Virus record (IMG/VR): IMGVR_UViG_3300050821_008584
Location: 1-64,000 of that record
Reading direction: 5' to 3' (one strand)
DNA from: a virus
Length of the DNA: 64,000 nucleotides
Positions 54,939-62,100 of this stretch are shown here, piece after piece (the stretch's first letter is position 1; each line of letters opens with the position of its first letter). The notes beneath the pieces were generated by a model. The model saw only the letters and a program-made list of their open reading frames with translations. It was not told the origin of the DNA and searched no databases. A program made the translations under genes and the position numbers.

Positions 54939-55271
54939 TTATTTGGCCTTCTTATCCCGTAGCATAAAGCGCCTCATGTTAACGTACATCCAGCGCCCGT
55001 TTGTGGTGTCGCGGCGCAGCTTCTTGAGTTCTCTGACCAAGAGTGCCCGTCGAATCGTAATATAAATTTGCAATGGTGGCCCGATAATTGCGAGCGGCGC
55101 ACAGACCATCATTCCCATTGTGTACAGCATGGTCCGGATTTGTTTCAAGCTGAAGATACTCGGCATGTTGCCGTAAGGAACGTGCTTCCGCATCTCTTTT
55201 CGGTCTTGCATCCATACCCACAGCAACCCTAGCAGCATCCACACCAGAGTCATGATCACGCCAGGATTCAC
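54939..55271 (-). CDS. Predicted membrane protein, GTG start
   Basis: 110 residues. Two hydrophobic segments: MTLVWMLLGLLWVWM (about 7-21) and TMLYTMGMMVCAPLAIIGPP (about 48-67), separated by a basic loop, with a basic C-terminus. GTG directly after GGGAGAATCGAC. Upstream of the AAA+ gene; a membrane link for that complex is conceivable but unproven. Confidence 0.65.
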   Translation of the reverse strand: MNPGVIMTLVWMLLGLLWVWMQDRKEMRKHVPYGNMPSIFSLKQIRTMLYTMGMMVCAPLAIIGPPLQIYITIRRALLVRELKKLRRDTTNGRWMYVNMRRFMLRDKKAK

Positions 55272-55304
55272 GTCGATTCTCCCTTGCGCCGTTCGCGGTC
55301 GGCA

Positions 55305-55520
55305 CTACCGTTGAATCAACCAATCTCCCATCAGCGGCAAATAAATAACTACGGCAGCTACGATGATGAGCAGCGCAAGAGCGTAACCGATGACTGCCCA
55401 ACCGTTAACGTATTTGTGATCCGCTTGCGTGACATGACGGCCGCTTCCACTGCATAACCAGCATCCAAGGTTGCCGCGGCCATAGCAGGCAGGGCACGGT
55501 ACTGACTTATGCTGTGGCAT
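55305..55520 (-). CDS. Zinc-finger membrane protein
   Basis: 71 residues (MPQHKSVPCPACYGRGNLGC...). Two CxxCxGxG-like repeats (CPACYGRG, CWLCSGSG), as in the DnaJ zinc finger, then one transmembrane helix (GYALALLIIVAAVVIYLP). Function unknown; the DnaJ-type finger suggests protein binding at the membrane. Confidence 0.68.
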   Translation of the reverse strand: MPQHKSVPCPACYGRGNLGCWLCSGSGRHVTQADHKYVNGWAVIGYALALLIIVAAVVIYLPLMGDWLIQR

Positions 55521-55836
55521 TTTTGTCCATTTGGCCAGCGAGCCATTCATGAATACTTGAAATGACGTCCTTCACCATCGCGATTTTGTCTGGCCAATGC
55601 CACTTGTAAACATGGCCAATCACACGCGCGGTGTTGCCGCCAGCCGCGACGATCACAGTGTAGTCAGCATGATGAGTTTCGATAACCTGCGCGGGGTTGC
55701 CGTGACTGAATACGGCAAAGTCTCCAGTTCTTCCGTGCTCAATCATTTCTGCGAGCGTCTTGACGAATTCCTCTGGGTTTCTGCGGATATCACCAATTGC
55801 ATCGTTACGAATGATCACCGTAGTTTGATTGCCCAT
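55507..55836 (-). CDS. Hypothetical protein
   Basis: 109 residues, alpha/beta: NPEEFVKTLAEMIEHGRTGD, PAQVIETHHADYTVIVAAGG. I have seen similar short proteins in phages, function unknown. First gene behind the promoter at 55892; the leader contains a hairpin at 55857-55885. Confidence 0.65.
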   Translation of the reverse strand: MGNQTTVIIRNDAIGDIRRNPEEFVKTLAEMIEHGRTGDFAVFSHGNPAQVIETHHADYTVIVAAGGNTARVIGHVYKWHWPDKIAMVKDVISSIHEWLAGQMDKNATA

Positions 55837-55856
55837 TAGAACTCCCTCTCAGTTTT

Positions 55857-55885
55857 GTTAGTGCTTAGATCGGTCTTGCACTAAC
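55857..55885 (-). promoter_or_regulatory. 5'-leader hairpin
   Basis: Inverted repeat GTTAGTGC / GCACTAAC (55857-55864 and 55878-55885), an 8-bp stem with a 13-base loop, lying in the transcript leader between promoter and ATG. It could stabilise the message or bind a regulator. No T tract follows, so it is not a terminator. Confidence 0.6.
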
Positions 55886-55891
55886 AGCAAC

Positions 55892-55920
55892 ATTATAGCT
55901 TAGTAGGTACGATATGTCAA
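55892..55920 (-). promoter_or_regulatory. Consensus sigma70 promoter for the operon 49.8-55.8 kb
   Basis: Minus strand TTGACA (55915-55920), a 17-base spacer beginning TATCGTACC and TATAAT (55892-55897), both perfect. Confidence 0.93.
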
Positions 55921-55923
55921 CTA

Positions 55924-56226
55924 TTAATAACCGCTGATTGGCAAGGTTACTTCGGACGGAAGGGAGTATGCCTTAGCTTTCCTGCGAATAATGGCGATCA
56001 ATGAGCGTGCGGAAGTTAATTCGATTGCGCCATTCATGATGGCCAAGGCCCGCTTAGACTTAGAAATATCGAAATGTTCTTTCGGCGTACCGGGATACTG
56101 TATCCACTTGCGGGCGATGCCGATCGCATCTGCCATCCGATTGAGCTCGTCCGTAGTGTCAGCAAACAAATGACACATGATCATGCGACCAAGTGGATAA
56201 AGCGATGCATCGACATATACGCTCAA
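55924..56226 (-). CDS. DUF4031-family protein
   Basis: 100 residues. SVYVDASLYPLGRMIMCHLF, ADTTDELNRMADAIGIARKW, EHFDISKSKRALAIMNGAIE are the signature of DUF4031, a small protein common in phages and bacteria, with unknown function. Ends just before the promoter at 55892. ATGA overlap with the upstream gene. Confidence 0.85.
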   Translation of the reverse strand: MSVYVDASLYPLGRMIMCHLFADTTDELNRMADAIGIARKWIQYPGTPKEHFDISKSKRALAIMNGAIELTSARSLIAIIRRKAKAYSLPSEVTLPISGY

Positions 56227-56855
56227 GATTTCTTTTCTTCCTCTGCGTTCCTTGCCTGCTGAACACTGATATCGCTGATAGCTTCGAGTGCCTGATAGTG
56301 TGGCTGAATTTCATCGAAACGATTGAATGGAACGCCCAAAAGGATCCAAATCATCTTGGGAGGAGGCTGCAGATCGATTTTGTCGATTCGCTTTCTGCCC
56401 TTGCCGTCGTTCAGAAGATTGTCCAACTCGATTGGTTCAAATAGTTCCGTTAGGTCGACGTCCGTACTCTTCAAGATGTCGGTGTCCCATTCCAGGTCAA
56501 CCTGCCCAACTCTGTTGTCATGGGCTGCCAGTTCTCTAGCCTTCTTGTCGTCACCTTCAAGATTGAGATCTTTCCGACGTACGGCAACCAGCGTATCGCC
56601 ATCAGAGTCCACCACCATGACTTTTTTGTAGCCCAACTGTCTGGCCTGCTCAAAGGTGGCATTCCCGGAGATCACGCGATTCTCAGCATCGAGCAATATC
56701 GATCGGCCGGCCCCAAACTTTTTGAGTGAAGACTTCAAAAGTTTTTTGCCGCGCGGCGTATGCCTGTTGGGATTGTTTCTGTCCGGCTTAATATCCTCGA
56801 TGGGCTCAAAATCAATGTCAGAGAGCAATGAATCATTTGCGTTTTTGGCTGCCAT
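56223..56855 (-). CDS. ParB-like nuclease-domain protein
   Basis: 210 residues. PIEDIKPDRNNPNRHTPRGK, LLDAENRVISGNATFEQARQ and GYKKVMVVDSDGD, LAAHDNRVGQV form the ParB N-terminal/nuclease fold that in phages often precedes DNA methyltransferase or transposase-like genes. The C-terminus is acidic and Pro/Lys-rich. Start at 56855 behind GGAG. May bind or modify DNA sites; a second ParB-type protein is at 27857. Confidence 0.8.
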   Translation of the reverse strand: MAAKNANDSLLSDIDFEPIEDIKPDRNNPNRHTPRGKKLLKSSLKKFGAGRSILLDAENRVISGNATFEQARQLGYKKVMVVDSDGDTLVAVRRKDLNLEGDDKKARELAAHDNRVGQVDLEWDTDILKSTDVDLTELFEPIELDNLLNDGKGRKRIDKIDLQPPPKMIWILLGVPFNRFDEIQPHYQALEAISDISVQQARNAEEEKKS

Positions 56856-57051
56856 TTCGAACATCTCCGTTATCTGCAATGCGCTTGTCGTTGGTTAAAA
56901 GATATTCCCAGTGGATGCGCCGAATGGTCTGAGCAGAAACACCGAAGCGTTTGCCGATCGCCGCTGCGTTGATACTTTCGGACAATAAAAGATTGATAAT
57001 TTTTTTGCGGTCTTCCGCAGAGAAAAGCGGCTTGGGGCCGTTATTACCAGA
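56833..57051 (-). CDS. Small helix-turn-helix protein
   Basis: 72 residues from ATG at 57051 (a TTG at 57102 is possible; neither has a clear ribosome-binding site). PLFSAEDRKKIINLLLSESI and NAAAIGKRFGVSAQTIRRIH form a homeodomain-like helix-turn-helix as in transposases and phage HNH C-termini. Overlaps the ParB-like gene. Likely DNA binding. Confidence 0.65.
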   Translation of the reverse strand, partial: SGNNGPKPLFSAEDRKKIINLLLSESINAAAIGKRFGVSAQTIRRIHWEYLLTNDKRIADNGDVRNGSQKRK

Positions 57052-57107
57052 CATGTAACTGGAGTGTATGGGTAAACCATAAGATAAGTCAAATAATGCC
57101 AATGTTA

Positions 57108-57584
57108 TTAGAGCAAAATCACACGCCGCGGCTTCACAAAGTCTGCCACTTTGGGCAGGCCAATCGGCTCAGAATTAGAGCAATTACAAACATCGCCGGC
57201 TGCATCCAGGGCTCTGCAATCCACATCCGGATGCAGATAGTGACCGCAGTGAACACATTTTTGCGTAGCACCGATCGTCGTAAGTCCGCTTCTGATAATA
57301 GCCTTGCATGAGTCGCAAACAGGACGCTGGTAGGTTGATTCGAAAAGCTGGGCGCAATTTGTGCACCGTATCCTGAACGTAGGTGGCGGTTCCGGCACAA
57401 CATTGTCTGGATGAAAGCCTCGATGGCGCAGTTCTGCTTTGACACTTTCTATAAGCCAATGCCATTTCGGACTGCTGGCATAGACGGATTCAAGAAGCCA
57501 AAGTAAATATTGGTCTGGTAGTGCAGCTACCTTACTGCCTTTGTATTGGCCTATGGGAATCGTGGCACGACCGTGCCGGCTCAA
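57108..57584 (-). CDS. Zinc-ribbon protein with PRRVILL tail
   Basis: 158 residues. The N-terminal 50 residues (ATIPIGQYKGSKVAALPDQY, LLWLLESVYAS) look like a DUF3820/exonuclease-associated small domain. They are followed by two zinc ribbons, RCTNCAQLF...CDSCKAI and CVHCGHYLH...CNCSNSEP. It ends VKPRRVILL, another copy of the shared tail. Coupled by ATGA. Confidence 0.72.
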   Translation of the reverse strand: MSRHGRATIPIGQYKGSKVAALPDQYLLWLLESVYASSPKWHWLIESVKAELRHRGFHPDNVVPEPPPTFRIRCTNCAQLFESTYQRPVCDSCKAIIRSGLTTIGATQKCVHCGHYLHPDVDCRALDAAGDVCNCSNSEPIGLPKVADFVKPRRVILL

Positions 57585-57880
57585 CGTATTAACATCCTTG
57601 CAACTTTGTGTGCGGCAGGATCAGATTGCTTTTCAAGCCATGCGATGTATTCCGCTCGCTGTTCATCATGCAACTCCGCTAGTTGACAGTGATTCTTGAA
57701 GAAGAATCCGAGCGCACCAGCAAGAATCTTGCCCCACAGTTTGCCATGTAACGCGGCGCGGCCAGCTCTCGCGGATATGGTTTCGTCGAGGTTACCAAAG
57801 CAGAGCACATTAACGCCTTCATCAAAAGCTATCGCCACTCGCACCAAATACGAAGTTTTATCGGGTTGTGGCACGTTCAT
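57581..57880 (-). CDS. Small hypothetical protein
   Basis: 99 residues. SYLVRVAIAFDEGVNVLCFG, NLDETISARAGRAALHGKLW and ALGFFFKNHCQLAELHDEQR. This resembles small phage-type proteins with an endonuclease-inhibitor-like composition, but I cannot assign a family. Start by ATGA overlap with the epimerase-like gene. Confidence 0.65.
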   Translation of the reverse strand: MNVPQPDKTSYLVRVAIAFDEGVNVLCFGNLDETISARAGRAALHGKLWGKILAGALGFFFKNHCQLAELHDEQRAEYIAWLEKQSDPAAHKVARMLIR

Positions 57881-58848
57881 GCGGACACCCTTTGAGAGAC
57901 CTGTGATGCAATCCAAGCATACGTCTCTTTGAGCCCATCCACTAATTTTACTTGCGGCTCCCAGCAGATGGCTCGGCGCAATCGCAGATTGTCGCTACTT
58001 CTCCCTCGCACTCCCTCAGGCTTGGATGTGTCATGTATTTTTTGGATGGACTTGCCCGCGATGCCTGCCACAAGATCTACGAGCCCATCGATCGTTACGA
58101 GCTCGGCCGTTCCAAGATTCAACGGATGAACGTAGCCAGCATTCATGATCCGGACGAGACCTTCGATTGCATCGGAGATATATAAGTATGTCCGAGTTTG
58201 TTTTCCGTCTCCCCAAATTTCAATCTCATCGCCGTCTTTAGCTAGCGCGACTTTTCTGCAGATCGCGGCCGGAGATTTTTCGCGGCCACCGTCATAGGTT
58301 CCCAAAGGTCCGTAGACGTTGTGAAGGCGCACGATCCTGACATTGAGCCCGTGGTCTTTCCGGTAATACGCAGCCATCTGTTCTGAGAATAATTTTTCCC
58401 ACCCGTACCCATCTTCCGGGTCAGCCGGAGAAACATCTGTTTCTCGCAGCGGCGTGATCTTGGTCTTGGTCTGTCTCCATTTTGGATACACGCAAGCCGA
58501 TGAGGTGTAGAGATACCGTTTCACATTATTTTGTCGAGCGGCCTCGAGCATGTTCACATTAATGAGGACGTTATCACGGGCTACATCAGCAAGATGGGAT
58601 GTGATCCACGCTATGCCACCCATATTTGCGGCGAGCTGATAGACCTCGTCCATGCCCTTAGTCACGAATTCGCAATGGCGATATTCGCGCAAATCGAACA
58701 GGTGAAAGTAATCGGCTGGGCTACCTTCGAACTCTGGCCGCTTGATATCCGCGCCGGCGACCCAATGACCGTCAGCTTTAAGACGCTTTATAAGCCAATG
58801 ACCGATGAAACCACCACCACCGGCAACAAGTATTCGTTTCTGCGTCAT
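57877..58848 (-). CDS. GDP-mannose 3,5-epimerase-like short-chain dehydrogenase
   Basis: 323 residues. N-terminal NAD(P) site VAGGGGFIGHWL, YTSSACVYP (catalytic Ser region) and YGWEK (YxxxK), with NMGGIAWI, GPLGTYDGGREKSPAAICRK and GDGKQTRTYLYISDAIEGLV as in GDP-mannose 3,5-epimerases and related NDP-sugar epimerases. It probably makes an unusual sugar nucleotide used to glycosylate phage DNA, virion or host surface. No glycosyltransferase is recognised in the window. Start by ATGA overlap. Confidence 0.88.
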   Translation of the reverse strand: MTQKRILVAGGGGFIGHWLIKRLKADGHWVAGADIKRPEFEGSPADYFHLFDLREYRHCEFVTKGMDEVYQLAANMGGIAWITSHLADVARDNVLINVNMLEAARQNNVKRYLYTSSACVYPKWRQTKTKITPLRETDVSPADPEDGYGWEKLFSEQMAAYYRKDHGLNVRIVRLHNVYGPLGTYDGGREKSPAAICRKVALAKDGDEIEIWGDGKQTRTYLYISDAIEGLVRIMNAGYVHPLNLGTAELVTIDGLVDLVAGIAGKSIQKIHDTSKPEGVRGRSSDNLRLRRAICWEPQVKLVDGLKETYAWIASQVSQRVSA

Positions 58849-58976
58849 TTTTGAGTGGCCTTCTTTTTCTTCGGGCAGTGAATGCATCGCTGCCATCGGT
58901 TACCGTCGCGATCAAAAATGATCTCACGGCTGAACTTGTGCTGGCCGGAAATGGATTTGCACTTTGCCTGGCTCAT
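58845..58976 (-). CDS. Small zinc-type protein, 43 residues
   Basis: MSQAKCKSISGQHKFSREII continues to RWQRCIHCPKKKKATQK. One CxxC plus an earlier Cys/His may form a small zinc site; basic tail. Start overlaps the upstream stop (TAATG) and its own stop overlaps the epimerase ATG, so it is a well-supported tiny gene. Confidence 0.6.
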   Translation of the reverse strand: MSQAKCKSISGQHKFSREIIFDRDGNRWQRCIHCPKKKKATQK

Positions 58977-59161
58977 TAGCGTTGCCCGTGAGCTGCTTTA
59001 TTTGCCGTAAGATTAGACGGCCAGAAGAATGCGTACTGCTGACCACCATTGAAGTAGGTCACTTTTACTAAACCTTCATCGGTTATTTTCTCGACGGTCA
59101 GTGCGGGAGATCCGCTATTGAGATACACGACATCTCCTGGCTTGAGTTCATTTAGCTCCAT
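58976..59161 (-). CDS. DUF2158-like (YodC-type) small protein
   Basis: 61 residues. LKPGDVVYLNSGSPALTVEK and GLVKVTYFNGGQQ follow the GDxVxLKSGxPxMTV...F pattern of DUF2158. Function unknown. Ends coupled to the tiny zinc gene. Confidence 0.72.
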   Translation of the reverse strand: MELNELKPGDVVYLNSGSPALTVEKITDEGLVKVTYFNGGQQYAFFWPSNLTANKAAHGQR

Positions 59162-59173
59162 TGGAATGTCCTT

Positions 59174-59575
59174 TCACTTTGATAGCAAGACGTTGTGCAT
59201 AAAAGCTAACGCCGCGCTGGATTCATTCGTGCGCTTTCGTCCGCGGCATTGTGATGGGCCAAACATAAACACCTTCCAGCCAAGTCGCTGCGCCTCATTA
59301 ATCTTCTCGTAGCTTAGTTCCATGTATGCACCGCGGTTGTGGCCTCCCGGGTTGGTTGGATTATTTTTATTCATGTAGATTCCGCCGTTTACTTCTACTG
59401 CTATCCTACGGTCTGGCCAAGCAAAATCCAGTCGCCACTTGCGCGTAGGATGGAAAATATACTGGCGTTCCGGGGTCGGAAGGCCGTAGAGCTTGAATTC
59501 GGCAAATAGATTATCTTCCAACTCGTGCCTCTTGCTTTTTTGTTGCAGTACTTCGAAGCTGCCTTGATCGCTCAT
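59174..59575 (-). CDS. PD-(D/E)XK endonuclease-like (DUF559/Vsr type)
   Basis: 133 residues. RKWRLDFAWPDRRIAVEVNG gives the D-x(n)-ExV nuclease core (D in LDFAW, E in VEVNG), followed by a C-terminal helix and LGWKVFMFGPSQ as in Vsr/DUF559 small nucleases. It probably cleaves or nicks DNA. Start at 59575 (MSDQGSFEVLQQ) by ATGA overlap. Confidence 0.8.
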   Translation of the reverse strand: MSDQGSFEVLQQKSKRHELEDNLFAEFKLYGLPTPERQYIFHPTRKWRLDFAWPDRRIAVEVNGGIYMNKNNPTNPGGHNRGAYMELSYEKINEAQRLGWKVFMFGPSQCRGRKRTNESSAALAFMHNVLLSK

Positions 59576-59754
59576 TGGGAATCCGCTGTGACCTCTTTCG
59601 CCTGTTGTTTCCGTTTGTGGTCTTCGTAATCCGCCAGTGCCTTTGCTTGGAGCCTCGCTGCGCCACAGTTGCAATTAGGACCATCTAGAATTCTACAGAC
59701 TGGCGCATGGCCTAGAGCTCGCGCCAAGTTCTCGGCTATCTGCTCAAGACTCAT
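59572..59754 (-). CDS. Small hypothetical protein
   Basis: 60 residues (MSLEQIAENLARALGHAPVC...), with CRILDGPNCNCG, a possible metal site, and a basic helix. It begins directly after a hairpin terminator, so it must have its own promoter or depend on read-through; no ribosome-binding site is visible. Confidence 0.55.
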   Translation of the reverse strand: MSLEQIAENLARALGHAPVCRILDGPNCNCGAARLQAKALADYEDHKRKQQAKEVTADSQ

Positions 59755-59761
59755 AACATTT

Positions 59762-59791
59762 AAAAAAAAGGCGAGAGGAAATCCTCTCGCC
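59762..59791 (-). terminator. Rho-independent terminator
   Basis: Nine- to ten-pair stem GGCGAGAGG/CCTCTCGCC (59770-59778 and 59783-59791) with an AAAT loop, followed on the minus strand by eight T residues (59762-59769). Ends the operon 59890-63987. Confidence 0.92.
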
Positions 59792-59792
59792 T

Positions 59793-59862
59793 CACCCAAA
59801 CCATGCCGTGCCGAACCCCGCCTAGCCTTGCCCGGCACAACCGCGCCAAGCCCGGGCTCGCC
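59793..59862. repeat. GC-rich CCATGCCGT-type repeat
   Basis: Words CCAAACCATGCCGTGCC, CCCCGCC, CCTTGCCCGG and GCGCCAAGCCCGGG match those in the 3' end of the clamp-loader gene (37018-37095) and partly the block at 25-105. Non-coding here, between a terminator and the next gene. Confidence 0.62.
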
Positions 59863-59889
59863 ACATCTGCATAATCGTACACTCTTTGG

Positions 59890-60504
59890 CTATAGCAATT
59901 CACTTTGAATTTGGTCCATTTTTAGCCAGATTACTCCGCCGAAATTACGGCAGGCGAACTTTTCGACGACTGGCGTCAAATCACACAGCATTCTGAATGA
60001 TAGGCGAATAATATCTTTTGAAGCTCCACTGCCCTTATCCTCGATCACTTGCAAACGAATCTTTTGGACTGGTGAATCCTGCTCAAGGTCCGATTCCTCA
60101 TCATCTGGCGCTAGCCTCAGATCGAAACGTTGCGTGCCAACGCCAATCACTTCACTCAACCTGCAAGTACCTTCTTCAATATGCTCCCACTCGTTGAGGA
60201 TCTTCGCCGGCAACAAACTGCGGTGATCGTTGGTGAGTTCAAGAGAGAATTCCAGTGCAACGCTTCTATTATCCTTCTCAATTTCAAAATGCGGCCGCAC
60301 GAAGTTAACAGCCATGAAGCCGTTGACGATCCGGCTCGGCATTTCTGCCGGTTCCGTTTGTAGTTCTTCCGCTACTAATTGTTCCGGTTCCTCCGGATTC
60401 TTTTTCGTAGGCTCATTAAAATCGGCCTTGGGATCCAGTTTACGTGGTGCGCGTTTCTTTGCGGTTTCGCGTCCAGCCAATCTGACTTGTCTTACTCGTG
60501 CCAT
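59890..60504 (-). CDS. Hypothetical protein
   Basis: 204 residues. N-terminal 60 residues basic then acidic and disordered; the rest is beta-rich (SVALEFSLELTNDHRSLLPA, KDIIRLSFRMLCDLTPVVEK), compatible with a beta-sandwich. AAAGGAGAACTGA before the ATG. No family recognised. Confidence 0.68.
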   Translation of the reverse strand: MARVRQVRLAGRETAKKRAPRKLDPKADFNEPTKKNPEEPEQLVAEELQTEPAEMPSRIVNGFMAVNFVRPHFEIEKDNRSVALEFSLELTNDHRSLLPAKILNEWEHIEEGTCRLSEVIGVGTQRFDLRLAPDDEESDLEQDSPVQKIRLQVIEDKGSGASKDIIRLSFRMLCDLTPVVEKFACRNFGGVIWLKMDQIQSELL

Positions 60505-60516
60505 TCAGTTCTCCTT

Positions 60517-60753
60517 TCAACAAAATGATTGAGGATTATCGGCAACATAATCGCGCCAAGCCGCTTCGAGAATATCTCTATCGCAATGACAGCTCCCTCG
60601 TCGTCGGCAGCCAAGCAGATGCTCGCCGGCTAGTACGCGGCGAATTGCTTCTGCCAAACGCGGAGCATGATCCAAAACGACTGGCTCTGGCCAGCGTTTC
60701 TTGTGCATGGCCTCCATTTCATTGTTCGATATTTTGCGAACACCTTTGCCCAT
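60517..60753 (-). CDS. Small zinc-binding protein
   Basis: 78 residues (MGKGVRKISNNEMEAMHKKR...). GCRRRGSCHCDRDILEA near the C-terminus is a possible zinc site. Start by TAATG overlap. Function unknown. Confidence 0.6.
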   Translation of the reverse strand: MGKGVRKISNNEMEAMHKKRWPEPVVLDHAPRLAEAIRRVLAGEHLLGCRRRGSCHCDRDILEAAWRDYVADNPQSFC

Positions 60754-61097
60754 TAGTTTGTCGGCATCCCTGCTTGGACAGTTCCAATTGGAAATATCCC
60801 AAGGATCTTTCTGCATTCTTCGTTAGCGCAACGCACGACCATTATAAAAAATGGTCCCAGTTGAGTCTGGCGTCCCCTCAACCCTTCGGTCATGCAATAT
60901 GGGCAGATCGGGTTGCCAAGCTTAGGCGGTACGATCTCGACCGTGGCAGTCATGGTTACATTGTCTTCTTCGATTACCAGTGGGACCTCGGCCTCTTTGT
61001 GGAAAGGGTTGGAACACTCCCGCGGCTCATCCTGGTCGTGCAGCATTCGCGGGAGGCCTCTGTAACCGCCACAGTTCGGACATTTTGCCTGTGCCAT
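60753..61097 (-). CDS. Zinc-ribbon hypothetical protein
   Basis: 114 residues. CPNCGGYRG, PICPYCMTEG and RCANEECRKI give two or three zinc pairs. Beta-rich between them. AAGGAGTTCC before the ATG. Function unknown. Confidence 0.65.
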   Translation of the reverse strand: MAQAKCPNCGGYRGLPRMLHDQDEPRECSNPFHKEAEVPLVIEEDNVTMTATVEIVPPKLGNPICPYCMTEGLRGRQTQLGPFFIMVVRCANEECRKILGIFPIGTVQAGMPTN

Positions 61098-61105
61098 GGA
61101 ACTCC

Positions 61106-62095
61106 TTAAGACTCTCGCACATCACGTTTGGTCGCACCGCAATTAATACATGGCCTCAGGTCATCAATTTCCCCTTTGGCCCAAATATGATAGCCATCCA
61201 CACTCTTGTTGCATCGAGAATATAAACGTCGTCGATCTTGCTTTTTCTCGCCTTCATGCTTCTCTCTAAGACGTCCAGCAGCAACGAGCTTCATGCAGTT
61301 TCGGCTGTAATAAATCTGTGTGCGAGCACGGGGGAAAAACTCACGACCACATGGACAGGGACAAATACGCTTTACCTTTTGGCTAACAGTCCTTAGCTTT
61401 GATTCTGACGTTGTTATACGTTCCGAGGCATCACTCGTACGTAGTTGTTCTTGAACCAAGCCGCTCGCCGGCACTTCAGTTTGCAGAACTTCTGTTTTTG
61501 TCTCCTCTGCCTGAATTCCTTGCCGCAGTTGGCACAAATTATCATTGGCCACTGCTGACTCTGAGTAACCTTTTGACTTCCATTTTTCAGCGATGTAGAT
61601 TTTGGCATCTTCGACACTCCTGAACATCAGGTTCGACTTAATGCCATTGCAGATGTGGCAAGCAGCACCAAAATTGACGTGCTCGTTGTTTTGATCGTAA
61701 GCCCATGGTACAAGATGGTCCCAATGTAAGCGCAGCCTAATTAGCCGATCGTATCTGAATACAAAAGATCCAAACAGCCTATCGCAATAGAGGCACCGAT
61801 TTTCCTGTCGTTCCAGTATTTCGTCGCGCCTCTTCTTGCAAGGAGACCGCCTAAATTGCGGCGAAATAGACATGCGTTTATATTGGATAATTTTCGATGG
61901 TTGATTCGCTTGGCTTCCGCAACACTGGAATACATTATCTGTTATCAGGGCGATGCGTTGGCAGGTCGTACAATATCCGCGCTGAAGTTGAACGCGGCCA
62001 TAAATTGCTATATGGCGATCTCCATTAGAAGCGTCCATGACGCCCAGTATATGCGTCGGGACGCTTCTAATCAATGCTGTACCGTGTGTGTTCAC
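61106..62095 (-). CDS. HNH endonuclease with flanking zinc modules
   Basis: 329 residues from GTG (62095); a start at MDASNGDRHI (62038) is also possible. CLYCDRLFG, HWDHLVPWAYDQNNEH, FGAACHICNGIKSN form the HNH core. The C-terminal third holds ICPCPCGREFFPR, a CXXC-rich module, and CINCGATKRD. Likely a homing or phage-type nuclease; free-standing between the HerA-type gene and an unrelated operon. Confidence 0.8.
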   Translation of the reverse strand: MNTHGTALIRSVPTHILGVMDASNGDRHIAIYGRVQLQRGYCTTCQRIALITDNVFQCCGSQANQPSKIIQYKRMSISPQFRRSPCKKRRDEILERQENRCLYCDRLFGSFVFRYDRLIRLRLHWDHLVPWAYDQNNEHVNFGAACHICNGIKSNLMFRSVEDAKIYIAEKWKSKGYSESAVANDNLCQLRQGIQAEETKTEVLQTEVPASGLVQEQLRTSDASERITTSESKLRTVSQKVKRICPCPCGREFFPRARTQIYYSRNCMKLVAAGRLREKHEGEKKQDRRRLYSRCNKSVDGYHIWAKGEIDDLRPCINCGATKRDVRES

Positions 62096-62100
62096 ACAAT

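Noticed and set aside
38349-57584. PRRxI tails as encapsulin cargo peptides
   Set aside because: No encapsulin is seen in the window and the motif differs from known cargo peptides; kept as an unexplained motif.
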